From assembly GCF_029407905.1 (NCBI RefSeq), contig NC_073629.1, positions 50,762,801 to 50,826,800 on the forward strand: a stretch of 64,000 nt of DNA. The letters run 5' to 3'. The position numbers were made by a program, and so were the translations under genes. Positions 21,801 to 32,929 of the stretch are shown here, one piece after another (position 1 is the stretch's first letter; each line of letters begins with the position of its first letter). The notes below the pieces were generated by a model that saw nothing but the letters and a program-made list of their open reading frames with translations, was not told where the DNA came from and did not search any database. This DNA is from Bubalus kerabau (Eukaryota; Chordata; Mammalia; Artiodactyla; Bovidae).

Positions 21801-21974
21801 GCATTCATTTCTGCAAGAATCCCCTGGTCAATAATGAGTTAAATTACAGTAATCAAAAAACTGTCATTAAAAATTTGATATATGACAGGAGCATAACATT
21901 GCCACTCAGTGGGGGAAAGGATGATTCTTTAAATAAATAATTCTTAAAAAAAAAAAAATAAATAAATAAATAAT

Positions 21975-22255
21975 TCTTGAACAAATGGTGAAGCAAATGA
22001 AAGGTAGAGGTGATGGTTCCTTACCTCATATGCTGAAATAAAATCTAGATGAATTAAAATACCACATGTGAAACGCAAAACCATAACACTTTTAGAAGAA
22101 AACACTGGAGAATATCCTTTTTACTTTGAATCAAGGAAGAATTTCTTACAACTAGATAGGAAAGCATTAAATATGAAAGATTCATCAATCTACATTAAAA
22201 TGATCAAAAAATAATCCTAGACTGAAAAAACTGAAAGATATCAGCAGCACGTAAA
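21975..22255 (+). mobile_element. L1 ORF2 fragment
   Basis: Degraded L1 text (TAGATGAATTAAAATACCAC, AACACTTTTAGAAGAAAAC, CTTTGAATCAAGGAAGAATT). It is preceded by an A-rich (AAAT)n stretch at 21946-21972. Confidence 0.6.
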
Positions 22256-22261
22256 AATATC

Positions 22262-22620
22262 AAAGTATTAGTATGGCAGGTAACGTCCAGGATGGCCCCA
22301 GAGCTTCCCTGCCACCTGGTGTTCACACCCTTGTGTTGTCCCCTCCCACATATACCAGGGCTGGTTTGCATCACCAAGAAATGGTATTCACATCTGAGAT
22401 TAGGCTATAAAAGATTGCCTATTCTATCTTGAATTTTTCTCCTTTGGATCACTCACTAAAGAAAGCAAGATGCCACACATAGTGATGAACATCCCTATGA
22501 AGAGGTCCACATGGCAAGGATGATGTGAATGATCTTGGAAGTGGACTCTCCAGTCCAGTCTGAGTCAAAGCCTTGAGATGATTGCAACCCTGGTCAGAAC
22601 ACCCATGAATAAATACAGAT
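22262..22620 (+). repeat. Old LTR-like repeat, tentatively MaLR (MLT1 group)
   Basis: Contains CCTTGTGTTGTCCCCTCCCA, GAGATTAGGCTATAAAAGAT, TTGGATCACTCACTAAAG and ATCTTGGAAGTGGACTCTCC, in the order I associate with old solitary LTRs of the MaLR type. No internal retroviral genes are present. The family assignment is from memory. Confidence 0.4.
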
Positions 22621-22629
22621 ACCAACCTA

Positions 22630-23146
22630 AGGAAAAAATGGGCAAAAGATATAGAGGCTTTTCACAGAAGAGGAAACACAATGGTAAATATGATGGTCAA
22701 CATTATCAATAATCAAGAAAAAGCAAGACTATAATAAAATGCTATTTTACATCCATTGAACTGTAAAAAAAAAAAAAAAGAGGTCTTACTCCTAAATTGT
22801 TGGTGAGGATGGGAGAATAAATAACACTTATACATTAACTTGTAGGTCTGTAAAAATGTTGCAATCACTTCAGGGGGAAAATGTGGCATTACCTTTTTAA
22901 ATTAAAGATAACCCATAACTTAGCAATTCCATTCCTAGCCATAGATCTTAGAGACTTTTATTAGTAAACATGCACATGGATGTACATAAGAGCACTGTTT
23001 ATTCTAGCAAAATTCAGTAAACAGACCAAATATCCATCAACAGGAGAACAGATAAATTCTGTATATTTATCTAATGGAATACTATACACAGTAAACTGAA
23101 CTATGCATAAATATGGATAAATCTATTAAGTGGAAAAAGCAACTCT
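22630..23146 (+). mobile_element. L1 3' end fragment interrupted by a SINE
   Basis: L1 3' end text: AACCCATAACTTAGCAATTCC, CATGGATGTACATAAGAGCACTG-like, CCAAATATCCATCAACAGGAG, AATGGAATACTATACACAG. The L1 continues directly up to the SINE insertion site at about 23147. Confidence 0.75.
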
Positions 23147-23509
23147 CAGAAGATACCATGCAGGGGCTTCCCTGGTGACTCAGTGGTAAAGAATTCACCT
23201 GCCAATGCAGGAGACATGGGTTCGATCCCTGGTCTGGAAAGATCCCACGTACCATGGAGCAACGAAGTCCATGGGCCACAACTACTAGCCTGCACTCTAG
23301 AGCCCAGTAACTGCAACCATTGAGCCCAGGTGCCACAATGACTAAAGCCCATGTGCCCTAGAGCCTCTGCTCCACAAGAGAAACCACCACAATGAGAAGC
23401 CCGTGCACTTCAATGAAGAGCAGACCCCTCTCTGCAACTAGGAAAATGCCCACATAGCAATGAAGAACCAGCAAAGCCAAATAAGTAAATAAACAGAAGA
23501 TACTATGCA
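23147..23509 (+). mobile_element. CHR-type (tRNA-Glu derived) SINE with target-site duplication
   Basis: The body is 23163-23493: GGGCTTCCCTGGTGACTCAG, B-box GGGTTCGATCCCTGGTCTGG, then the CHR body (AGCAACGAAGTCCATGGGCC, AAAGCCCATGTGCCCTAGAG) and an AT-rich tail. It is flanked by CAGAAGATACCATGCA (23147-23162) and CAGAAGATACTATGCA (23494-23509), a 16-bp duplication with one mismatch. Confidence 0.95.
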
Positions 23510-23789
23510 ATATTCAAAATACTTAACAAGTGGGATGTTAATACATAAATCACTATGAACAAATGAATGTACAAATCAACGTGCAAATCAACTAAAATAA
23601 TCCTTTACTATTTAAATATACATGTTTATCAAGCAATGAAAGTAGTACAAATCATCAATCACTAATAATCTCCATAAAATAATTAAAGTTGGGTTGGTAT
23701 AACTTTGTTGACTTGACTACCACCAACTAAATAATGCCTCCATGATTTAACACAGGGCTGGAAACTCTTCCAATGACTTCCCCTTCCAG
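23510..23789. other. Intergenic, probably the rest of the interrupted L1
   Basis: AT-rich sequence after the SINE. It may be the tail of the L1 at 22630, but no clear marks remain. Confidence 0.35.
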
Positions 23790-24808
23790 TTCTGAAAGAG
23801 ATGGGAATACCAGACCACCTGATATGCCTCTTGAGAAATTTGTATGCAGGTCAGGAAGCAACAGTTAGAACTGGACATAGAATAACAGACTGGTTCCAAA
23901 TAGGAAAAGGAGTACGTCAAGGCTGTATATTGTCATCCTGCTTATTTAACTTATATGCAGAGTACATCATGAGAAACGCTGGCCTGGAAGAAGCACAAGC
24001 TGGAATCAAGATTGCCGGGAGAAATCTCAATAACCTCAGATATGCAGATGACACCACCCTTATGGCAGAAAGAGGAACTAAAAAGCCTCTTGATGAAAGT
24101 GAAAGTGGAGAGTGAAAAAGTTGGCTTAAAGCTCAACAACATTCAGAAAACGAAGATCATGGCATCTGGTCCCATCACTTCATGGGAAATAGATGGGGAA
24201 ACAGCGTCAGACTTTATTTTGGGGGGCTCCAAAATCACTGCAGATGGTGACTGCAGCCATGAAATTAAAAGACGCTTACTCCTTGGAAGGAAACTTATGA
24301 CCAACCTATATAGCATATTCAAAAGCAGAGACATTACTTTGCCAACAAAGGTCCATCTAGTCAAGGCTATGGTTTTTCCTGTGGTCATGTATGGATGTGA
24401 GAGTTGGACTGTGAAGAAGGCTGAGCGCCAAAGAATTGATGCCTTTGAACTGTGGTGTTGGAGAAGACTCTTGAGAGTCCCTTGGACTGCAAGGAGATCC
24501 AACCAGTCCATTCTGAAGGAGATCAGCCCTGGGATTTCTTTGGAAGGAATGATGCTAAAGCTGAAACTCCAGTACTTCGGCCACCTCATGTGAAGAGTTG
24601 ACTCATTGGAAGACTCTTATGCTGGGAGGGATTGGGGGCAGGAGGAGAAGGGGACAACACAGGATGAGATGGCTGGATGGCATCACTGACTCGATGGACG
24701 CGAGTCTGGGTAAACTCCGGGAGTTGGTGATGGACAGGGAGGCCTGGCGTGCTGCGATTCATGGGGTCGCAAAGAGTCGGACACGACTGAGCGACTGAAC
24801 TGAACTGA
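23790..24808 (+). mobile_element. BovB (RTE) LINE 3' fragment, about 1.0 kb
   Basis: Starts at RT text EMGIPDHLICLLRNLYAGQE and passes TDWFQIGKGVRQGCILSSCL and RYADDTTLMAE. A short shift after 'MAE' (lost bases at about 24069) splits the frame into 23801-24115 and 24012-24593. It then stops at HLM and ends with GAGCGACTGAACTGAACTGAA. The endonuclease is absent. It is moderately diverged and not active. Confidence 0.95.
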
Positions 24809-25193
24809 ATGTGCTACCTGGCACCCAGAGACAGTAGACACACAGCTGATCTCCATCTCACCTCACTGGTTAGAACAGTACCATTTGGATGCAGGCTGTA
24901 TGCCAAGAGCCAGTGGCAGGAGCACCCAGTTAGAAGACAGACAGCACAAAAGATGAGGGAATGGGAGCAAGTTGAGTGGGGACTGATGATCCTGGCTGCC
25001 GGAACTGGGAACTTGTACTTGTCTCAGATGAGGCAAGGGAGCAGTTGTGCTGTCACTTACCATATTCTTCTGGGTTATGAAACGGAGGCTGGTAGATTCC
25101 CTCTCCTTACCCCTCTTTAATGACCAAGGCAGGCTACCCTCCACTACAGCATAAGATGCCAAATAAAATAAAATGCTAAAAAAAAAAAAAAAA
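24809..25193 (+). pseudogene. Poly(A)-tailed retrocopy of an unidentified transcript (3' end only)
   Basis: The stretch ends with overlapping AATAAA signals (25162-25167 and 25167-25172), then TGCT and an uninterrupted run of 16 A (25178-25193), the mark of a reverse-transcribed mRNA end. The frame 24809-25120 is open but not recognised as a protein, and the stretch reads like a 3' UTR. It starts exactly where the BovB ends, so either the BovB landed in it or the two were joined during insertion. I do not recognise the parent gene. Confidence 0.6.
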
Positions 25194-25205
25194 TCTAAAG
25201 GGCCA

Positions 25206-25322
25206 CTACTGTTGTTTAGTCATTAAGTGGCGTCTGACTCTTTGTGACCCCCATAGACTGCAGCCTTCCAGGCTCTTCTGTCCTCAGCTCCCAGAGTTTG
25301 CTCAAATGCACGTCCACTGAGT
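25206..25322 (-). mobile_element. BovB 3' end fragment
   Basis: The reverse BovB terminus: TTGTTTAGTCATTAAGTGGC, GTCTGACTCTTTGTGACCCC, CCCAGAGTTTGCTCAAATGC. It is short and 5' truncated. Confidence 0.75.
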
Positions 25323-26307
25323 GGTGAAAGGGCCATTTCTGCATCACAAGAGGCTATGCCCCTAAACACCAGTGTCTACCCACATTCCCTTCCAGTCTCC
25401 CCAGCTGCTACCAGATCTTCGATATGTCTCCTCCCCTTGAGCAGGACGAGGCATTTCTTTGAAAGGTGAACAGAGGAGGTCTCCTAAGCTTAGCTGTCCA
25501 GGGTCCTCTCCCACTCAAGGGGCTTATGAAACCAAGAAGATTCCCCAACACCTGAAATAATATATGTCTATAGTAAGACCTTTAACTTTGTTTCCAGTAC
25601 TCAAGCCAGAAATGTATCACGGAGTGTCACGTGGTTTCTGAAATAAACCACATGTAGTGAAACTTACAAGATTAACAAGTTTTACTACTTTTCAGAATTA
25701 TTTTTTACCAACCAGTAAGGAAATACTTCTACAGCATTTACTGCAGCTATTTCAGTGTGCACTGGCTACATACGAGCCCTGCTCATAACAGAGTATGACA
25801 CCATCTTTACAGAGCTCAAAACATGGAAAACTCATCAGGTTTAGAAAAGAAAAAAAAAACCCATGTGGTAAAATGAAAAAAACAAGAAACATAAAACTCA
25901 GGATAGTAGTTATCTTTGAAGAAGATGGAAATGGTAATTTTCTATTTCTTGAGTTGACAGATTTATGTTTATTTTATGATGGTTCTTATTTCCTCAGAGT
26001 TGACATTTGGGGTTTACCAAATCAGCTCACTGCAAGCTCCCATTCTCTACAATAATGCCATTAAAATCTTATAAAAATGAGTACAAAATCTTGTTAATTA
26101 CTGAAATCATGCTGAAATCAGGACAATTAATGTCTGTAGAATTTCGCATTTATATCTAAAGGAAGAAATGAGGCTACCGAAATGTGACTTATTCTTAGGA
26201 CCCAGGTCAGGTGCCCATTATATTTTCTCTTAAATGCTGACAAAAATTATCCAGTACTTTTAAGAGTTGTCAAAGTTCACAGAATTTACTCATCAAAATT
26301 TCTATTT
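25323..26307. other. Intergenic, no feature recognised
   Basis: About 1 kb without a recognised exon, RNA gene or repeat. The 86-codon frame at 25795-26055 is Lys/Leu-rich but has no recognisable domain. Confidence 0.45.
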
Positions 26308-27215
26308 CTTAATGGGCAGAAGACTTAAGACACTTCTCCAAAGACATTCAGATGGGCAACTGGCACATGAAAAAATGCTCAACATAACTATTAAATGCAA
26401 ATCAAAACTACAATGAAGTACCACCTCACACCTGTCAGAATGGTCTTAATTTTTTTTTTAATCAACAAACAACAAATGCTGGAGGGGTAGAGAGAAAAGG
26501 GAACCCTCCTACATTGTTGGTGGGAACATAAACTGGTGCAGCCACTATGGAGAACAGTATGGCAGTTCCTCAAAAAACTAGAGTTGCCATTTGATCTAGC
26601 AATACCACTCCTGGGCACATATCCAAACAAAACTATTATTCAAAAAGATATATCCACCCCAATGTCCATAGCAGCACTGTTCACAATAGACAAGACATGG
26701 AAGCAACCTAAATAGTCATCAACAGAGGAATAAAGATATAGCACATATACACAAATAGAATAATACTCGGCCGTAAAAAAGAATGAAACAATAACCATCT
26801 GCAGGAACGTGGATGAACCTAGAGATTGTCATCATTATCAAGTTAAGTCAGAAAGACAAATACCATGTGATATCACTTTCCTGTTAAATCTAAAATATGA
26901 CACAAATGAACCTATCTACATAATAGAAACAGACTTAAGACACATAGAGAACAGACTTGTGGTTGCTACGGGAGGTGGGAGGGATGGAGTGGGAGTTTGG
27001 GATTAGCAGATCCAAACTTGTAAATGTAGAATGGACAAACAACAAGGTCCTACTATATTCAATATCATGTGATACACCATAATGGAAAAGAATTTTTAAA
27101 AGAATCTGTGTGTGTTGTATATATATAACATACAAATATATATATATGTCTGTATAACTGAATCACTTTGCTGTACAGCAGAAATTAACACATTTAAATC
27201 AATAAAAAAATGTTT
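26308..27215 (+). mobile_element. L1 3' end (ORF2 end plus 3' UTR)
   Basis: Clear L1 order: TTAAGACACTTCTCCAAAGAC, AATGCAAATCAAAACTACAAT, GGGAACCCTCCTACATTGTTGG, CAATACCACTCCTGGGCACAT, then the 3' UTR (ACAACAAGGTCCTACTATATTC, TGAATCACTTTGCTGTACAG). The frame is broken, so it is inactive. Confidence 0.88.
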
Positions 27216-27305
27216 TAATTTATATTTTCTCATCCCCCACCTTTTGGCATCTCTTACATTGTCTATAGTTTCTTTGATTACAGACAGTGATTATACCCAG
27301 GAATA

Positions 27306-28520
27306 TATTGGATTAGCCGAAAAGTTCCTTTGGTTTTTAAGAAAAAAAAAACACACACATTTTTTCATTTTCACCAAGAACTTTATTGAACAACGTATTC
27401 ACCATTTTGTTCCACGACCTTCTGCCATTTTTCAAGCAACTTCATAATTCCATTTCCCCCAAACCTTATCTTTTTGAGCAAAGAACTGTTCCAGGTGCCT
27501 TTTACAGTCTTCCAAGGAATTTTTTCATTTTTTCCATTAAGAGAATTTTGTAAAGACAGAAATAAATGGGACATTGGAAGTCACGATGTCTGGTAAATAA
27601 GGTGGATCAATCAGAACTTTCCAGCCAAGCTGTTAACAGTTTTTGCCTGGTCATCAAAGAAACATGCAGTCTTACATTCTCCTGATCAAAGATTGTAGTT
27701 TTCTCTTGACTAATTCTGGATAATTTTGAGTGCTTGCTTTCAGTTGGTCTAAATGGAAACAGGACTTGTTGGAATGAATTGTCTGGTTTTCCAGAAGGAG
27801 CTCATAATAGAGGCCTCCTTTCCAATTCCACCATACACACATCACTTTCTTGGGAGAAGACCACCCTTTGGTGTGGTTGGTGGTGGTTCATTTTGCTTGC
27901 CCCGTGATCTCTTCCATTCCACATTATTGTACAGTATCCACTTTTCATTGCCTATCACTGTTTTAAAAACATTTTCATTATGTTTAAGCAGAGAATCACA
28001 TGCAGAAACATAATCAGGAAGGTTTTTTTTTCACATAATTTATGTGGAACCCAAACATCAAAGAGATGAACATAACCACGCTGGTGCAAGTGATTTTCAA
28101 CACTTGATTTGAGTATGTTGGCTATCTCCCGTGTGGTATAATGTTCTTGATTTGATTGCTATCAACTTCAACTGGTCCAACAGACCGTGGAACTTTGTCC
28201 AGAGAGAAATCTCCAGCACAAAACTACACAAACCACTCCTGACACATTTGATCAATTACAGCACCTTCTCTATATACTGCATTTTTTTGTATTTGAGTTT
28301 TTACCTTTCTTGAAATAACAAACATAATAGGCCTAAATTGTTGCTTTTTTTTCTTCCATCTTCAGTATTAAAATGGCTACACAAAAATTCACCAATTCTC
28401 TTTTTTCTAACGCAGCTGATATGGCAGCTGTTACAATACAATCTAACAACATTGTTAAACTAAGCACTACTAGAGCCATCTTATGGGAAAAAACAAACAA
28501 ACCTTTTAGCCAACCCAATA
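27306..28520 (-). mobile_element. Full-length mariner (Mos1-related) DNA transposon, dead
   Basis: The element at 27308-28518 (about 1.2 kb) has inverted ends TTGGATTAGCCGAAAAGTTC (left) and, read from the right, TTGGGTTGGCTAAAAGGTTT. TA lies on each side (27306-27307 and 28519-28520), the normal mariner target. The transposase lies on the - strand: the C-terminal part reads MSHLFLSLQNSLNGKN... and GIMKLLEKWQKVVEQNGEYV, like the end of Mos1-type transposases. Stops and shifts break the rest, so no full enzyme is coded. Confidence 0.92.
27383..27574 (-). pseudogene. Mariner transposase, C-terminal piece
   Basis: A 63-codon open frame ending at the transposase stop. It shows the expected SLQNSLNGKN and EKWQKVVEQNGEYV motifs near the C-terminus. 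The DDE catalytic residues would lie upstream (28.3-27.6 kb), where frames are broken. The N-terminal part appears in another frame near 28.33-28.45 kb (…ALEKRELVNFCVAI). Confidence 0.8.
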
Positions 28521-29419
28521 TTTGATCCCAGGTATGTGAGCTCATTGAAGTAGTTTTGGTGGTTTTTTAAAATATTTTTTTCACTTGCACTAATACGTTC
28601 TTCACGAAGAAAATCTATCCTTTACAATAAGTCTGGAGATCCTTTTCCTTTTACTCTTTCCGTAATACTGCTATAAGGATGTTATCTTTTCCTACCAAGT
28701 AGGATATGACTTCCTTGATTTTGGTTCAGATAGTAAAAGTCCTTTTCATTGTTGAGTATTCTGATAGGCGTTGTTTTCCTGATGTTTTGTTTTGTGTATG
28801 TCCCTGCTTGCAAGCTTGGCATGGATCTCTAAATTTTCATCTCAACAATTACAGCCCCTCATTGTTCAGGATCAACTCTGAATTTCATTCCTTTTTATAG
28901 TTTCTAGAACTTACTAATCATAGTTTTGTATTTGCCCTTTTAAAAAGGTTCATCCTCTGAAATTAAGACATCCTAAAATCATGGATGTGACACTAACTGT
29001 GGCCAACATTCAGTTTCCATGTTTTGAGATGCCATGAAGACACAGGCACTCGCTCTGACAGAAGCATGGGAAATGCTGACCAGCCTGAGACTAGATCGAG
29101 CTATGTAGTACAGGGACAGTTCTTATGGATGCAGAGGATAAGATGGTGTAAAAGGAAAAGTCTAACAGCTACTGTAGAACAAAGATTAAGAAATACAAAT
29201 TATTATTCACTGTAAAGAAAGTTAACTTTTTTTTCTTTAGGAAAGCTTGAAAGAAACTAAAACTAGAATATAACTTTCAAAACTGCTTTGCAAAACTTGT
29301 TGCCATTTATGGAATGTAGCCATCTAAGTTGTACTACCTGGAGTGTAGCACATTCAATAACAAAACCAATACATCTCTTTAATTCCCATAGCGATAATAA
29401 GAGAGAATTCTATACACCT
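28521..29419. other. Intergenic between mariner and the FNBP1L 3' end, no feature recognised
   Basis: About 0.9 kb with no recognisable repeat. It holds the short region between the convergent BCAR3 and FNBP1L transcription ends. Confidence 0.45.
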
Positions 29420-29441
29420 TAATGGACCATGAAAAGATTAT

Positions 29442-29447
29442 TTTATT
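29442..29447 (-). promoter_or_regulatory. Candidate distal FNBP1L poly(A) signal
   Basis: TTTATT on the + strand, AATAAA on the gene strand, at the far end of the repeat-free block. Cleavage would be about 15-25 bases further, near 29420. Confidence 0.55.
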
Positions 29448-31668
29448 CCATGAAAATATTCTCAACAGAGAACACTATCTTAAACAAAGCATTTACATTA
29501 AGAAATCAACATGTGCACAGAAAGAGTAAAAATTACTGAAAAATTAAAGATTTCTTTTGGACAATTCACATGTTCAAATTTAAGAATGATTTAAACTGTG
29601 CAAGTACAAACGTCTTCCTTATTGTAATAATCCATATACAGGTTGCACTATTCCACATGAAGGAACTTGCCTCCTACGGAAGCAAATCCTGCAAGAAAAA
29701 CAAACAGTAGCTTGTAAAGAACAGTTAGTCCTCACAAGAAAGCCTTAAACTTTGCCCTCTGTGGCTATTAGCCAAAAAAACACAAGCACTTCAGGCTTTG
29801 TACAGAAGATAAACACAGCCAGATCACATTTCCTCTTCATTGCTAACCTTGAAAATAAAAATAGCACTGGATTTTAAAGCTACTTTATGTAGTCTGTCAG
29901 TACTGAATAATGTCACATTATATAAATAACCCTGTAACGAGATTTTAAATCTAAAACTTCATAGTTTACTAGCCTTAAAGGTAATACACTATATGTCAGC
30001 TGTGTAATAGGAGCGTACTTGATCTTATGAAGGCATCCACTTTCACACAACTGTCATTCAGCTTTAGTATTAATATAACTGGTAGTACAATTCAAATAAC
30101 ACTGGGGAAAATTATTAAAGCAGTCACACAGCTTCTAAAATATTGCTTGAAATCCAACAATACATAGACCATTTCACGTTTTCTTTCCTCCCTCGAAACA
30201 GTAAAGAACCAAATTAATCAATCTTCCATGTTACAAATATTCCCCCCTCCCCCACCCACCTCCCTATTAAATGCCACTAAGAAATCAGTTAAGATACAAG
30301 TCATTAACAGAATCACAAATGCAAGGCAGGACAACATAAGCAATAGGGGCACTGATGACAATTATATATACAAGTATAAACATACAGAAACCCATTTTAC
30401 AAGTAAAAGTGCACATAGATCATTACAAAGTTTCACTATATTTTATCCAGTTCAAATAAAATCATCACTTGGAAACAGACTATCATTGTAATAATTAAAT
30501 GAGAACACGGTAACCCCAAATTAAAAGACAATGAGGGGAAAGGTCCATAAAACTTCTTATTGAAAACACTGAGTAAAGTAAAATGGACTGGGACATGTCT
30601 CTAGTTTGATGTGTAAATTTGAAGATGCACCATCAAACGTGGCAGAGCTCTAAAAGCCCCCTGTGGAGGCTGCATGGCAGCTGCAGCAGCACTGCCCAGG
30701 TAAAGGAGGCCGCACTGAGCTGACACAGGAAGCCCTTTGTGGGATACTGTGGTGGTCGAGTTGGCAATCAACAGATTTAGGCACTCTAGTTTAAGGCAGC
30801 GTTTGAATGGAAGCAGCTGACTTCTGACAACAGTCCTTTGTCTTGAGGCGGTGAGTATCTTCTGTGTTTATTATGCCAGGATTTCACGGCTGACTATAGA
30901 TTCTTCCCAGACTGAGGGGCTGAAGATCAATCATGTTTCAAAGAGTTCTTTCAACTGGGCTGTAGGCTAGAGCAGAGATGTTTTCTTTTTCTGATCATAA
31001 ATACTTCAGGTTCACAAACTACTTCTTCATAATGCCAAAACTGGAATGTTCTGTAGTGGGGACATTATAGTAGTGTACACAAATGCTAGGATGGAAACAT
31101 TAGTGCTGGAGATGTTTGACAGAGTGATTTGCACTACAAATGTAAAACAAAACAAAGGCTTTGACAAGAACAAGGGATTATAAAAACATGCCTTAAAATC
31201 TAAACCCGATCACTCTAGACATGCAACAGGATGTTAAGCAAGCACAGAGGTGGCGCAGGCAGACACTGACAAATGGCAAGGATTCTGACAGACAATGGGT
31301 CTAAAAGCCAATTAAAACAGAGCTGGGACGGACAGTCCTGTTACGACAGTCAAATTTAATAAGAGCTCTGCATTCTTTCTAATTTGAATATCAGTAAAAC
31401 AGATGGAAAAAAGGTTAGCCATTGTTGGCTTTTTTTCCTTTATATGAATAATTATAAATGACAAATTTAAGGGTTGGTATTACAATGATTTTTTAAAACA
31501 ACACATGGAAATGCTAATGAAGTTAGTAAAAAATAATCATGTCTGCATGCACTCATGCAACTTGCTTCTCTCACTCTCTCTGAGCCTGACAACTCTAACA
31601 CCTCCCCCCCCAAAAGCAGCTGCATGTAACCTCCTTCAACATCTTGCCCATTTCCTCAGAAACCCTCT

Positions 31669-31676
31669 TCAGGAAC
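31669..31676 (-). CDS. FNBP1L: Alternative FNBP1L terminal exon, coding part (Gly-Ser-stop)
   Basis: Read on the - strand, a strong pyrimidine tract (TTCTTTTCTTTTTCCTCCTG) leads to acceptor GACTGCAG, then GTTCCTGA. Joined to the G left by a donor at 32949 (AAAG|GTGCAG), this codes Lys-Gly-Ser-stop in place of Lys-Gly-Ala-Val-Thr-Tyr-Ile-stop. As I recall, a reference human isoform of 605 residues ends KGS, which this splice would reproduce. The donor is not a strong consensus. Confidence 0.65.
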
Positions 31677-32929
31677 CTGCAGTCCAGGAGGAAAAAGAAA
31701 AGAACAATTACTGAAGACCTTTGGTAAGACCAAAAGGGATGTCCAGTTTAAAGCATCCATCCCAAATGTCTCTAAAATCATTTTATAGTCAGCTATTAAA
31801 AACACCAAAAAATGCTGGAACATGAGCAAAATTAAAGACCAGTCTCTTAACTGCTTCTTCACTTTACTTCCCTAGACAACTAGCACTGCCTATCTTGACT
31901 GTACAGTGTTTCCCACAAATGCTTATTAAAATTAGTTGGGAAAAAAACTATCTTAATAACTGACAATTCAGTTAAAATGAGGAAATGCCCTTCATGATAG
32001 TACAGATATATTCCTCCAACCCATTTAGTGAAAAAAAAAAGTCATTTTTTCTTTCAGGCAAAATTTGCCAATACTTCCCCACTATGCAAGATATCCTCTA
32101 TCTTAGTTTATTTAGAATCCACTTTCCTATGTATAATTGTTAAATGCTAGTATCACTAAATGACATTTCTCAAAAGACATTTCAAGAAGAAAAATACAAG
32201 CATTAATTCAGAAGAAAGCTTGTACATTACTGAAAATTACTAGGAAACCTGAAAATATCCTTGGGTCTCAAAAGAAAGCCATTTTATTCACTTAAGAGCA
32301 AGACCAGGCCCATTTATTTTGCATCTCTTGATTAGCCTACTACAAAATAGATTATGTGCTACATGCCTGTTTTCTTCCTTTAGGAAACCAAAATTAAGAA
32401 CAGGGACAAAAACGAAAATGATTACATCCTTATTTTATCCATTAGCTAATTATTATTCCTTTTTCCTAGAAACTGTAGCTACAATTTGAAACTCCTATAC
32501 CAAACCACTCTTTTGGGCATCAGCAAGCATTTCAGTGCAGTTTTACTTGAGTTCACTACCATCACTGTGTTTCCTGAAGCAAAGTGTAACGGGGTAGGGA
32601 GCTTTCTATCTATGGATTCCTGCCCAGTAGATCAAATTCTATGATTTATACGGCAGAAAAACACAAATCCTTCACGCAGACTTAAGCAGAACACAGAGCA
32701 AAAGGCATCAATTAAGCTTCACACCAACATCACTCAAATGGTAAAGCGTCATAAGAACAGCTTCTTGTGGTAATGTTCTCATCTCTAAGATCGAGCCTAC
32801 GCTCAGCTCACATAGTGAACAATAAATCTTGGATGCCGTTTAAGCTTTCTTATGTTTTCCCACCCACTGACTGTGTTTTCATTTTGTTATCATTCCTATG
32901 TCGTATGTGTTACAAAGTTGCCAATTAGT

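Larger units (their letters stand above)
29420..32929 (-). other. FNBP1L: FNBP1L 3' UTR, long
   Basis: About 3.5 kb of AT-rich sequence after the stop at 32930-32932, nearly free of interspersed repeats. This contrasts with the flanking DNA and suggests constraint. The end is placed near 29420 from an AATAAA on the - strand at 29442-29447. Other AATAAA candidates lie at 30867-30872 and 32283-32288. An alternative acceptor at 31676 splits this region in one predicted isoform (see findings). Confidence 0.75.

Noticed and set aside
22262..22620. Endogenous retrovirus with genes
   Set aside because: At most a solitary, very old LTR-like piece. No gag, pol or env text lies around it.
23163..23240. 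tRNA gene (A-box/B-box like sequence)
   Set aside because: The B-box-like GGTTCGATCCC belongs to the tRNA-Glu-derived head of a SINE. No complete cloverleaf or mature tRNA 3' end was found.
24863..25162. 99-codon - strand open frame
   Set aside because: No recognisable domain; it lies on the complement of a poly(A)-tailed retrocopy.
29024..29215. Small gene between BCAR3 and FNBP1L
   Set aside because: 63 codons with no domain, no splice or promoter evidence and no poly(A) signal near its end.
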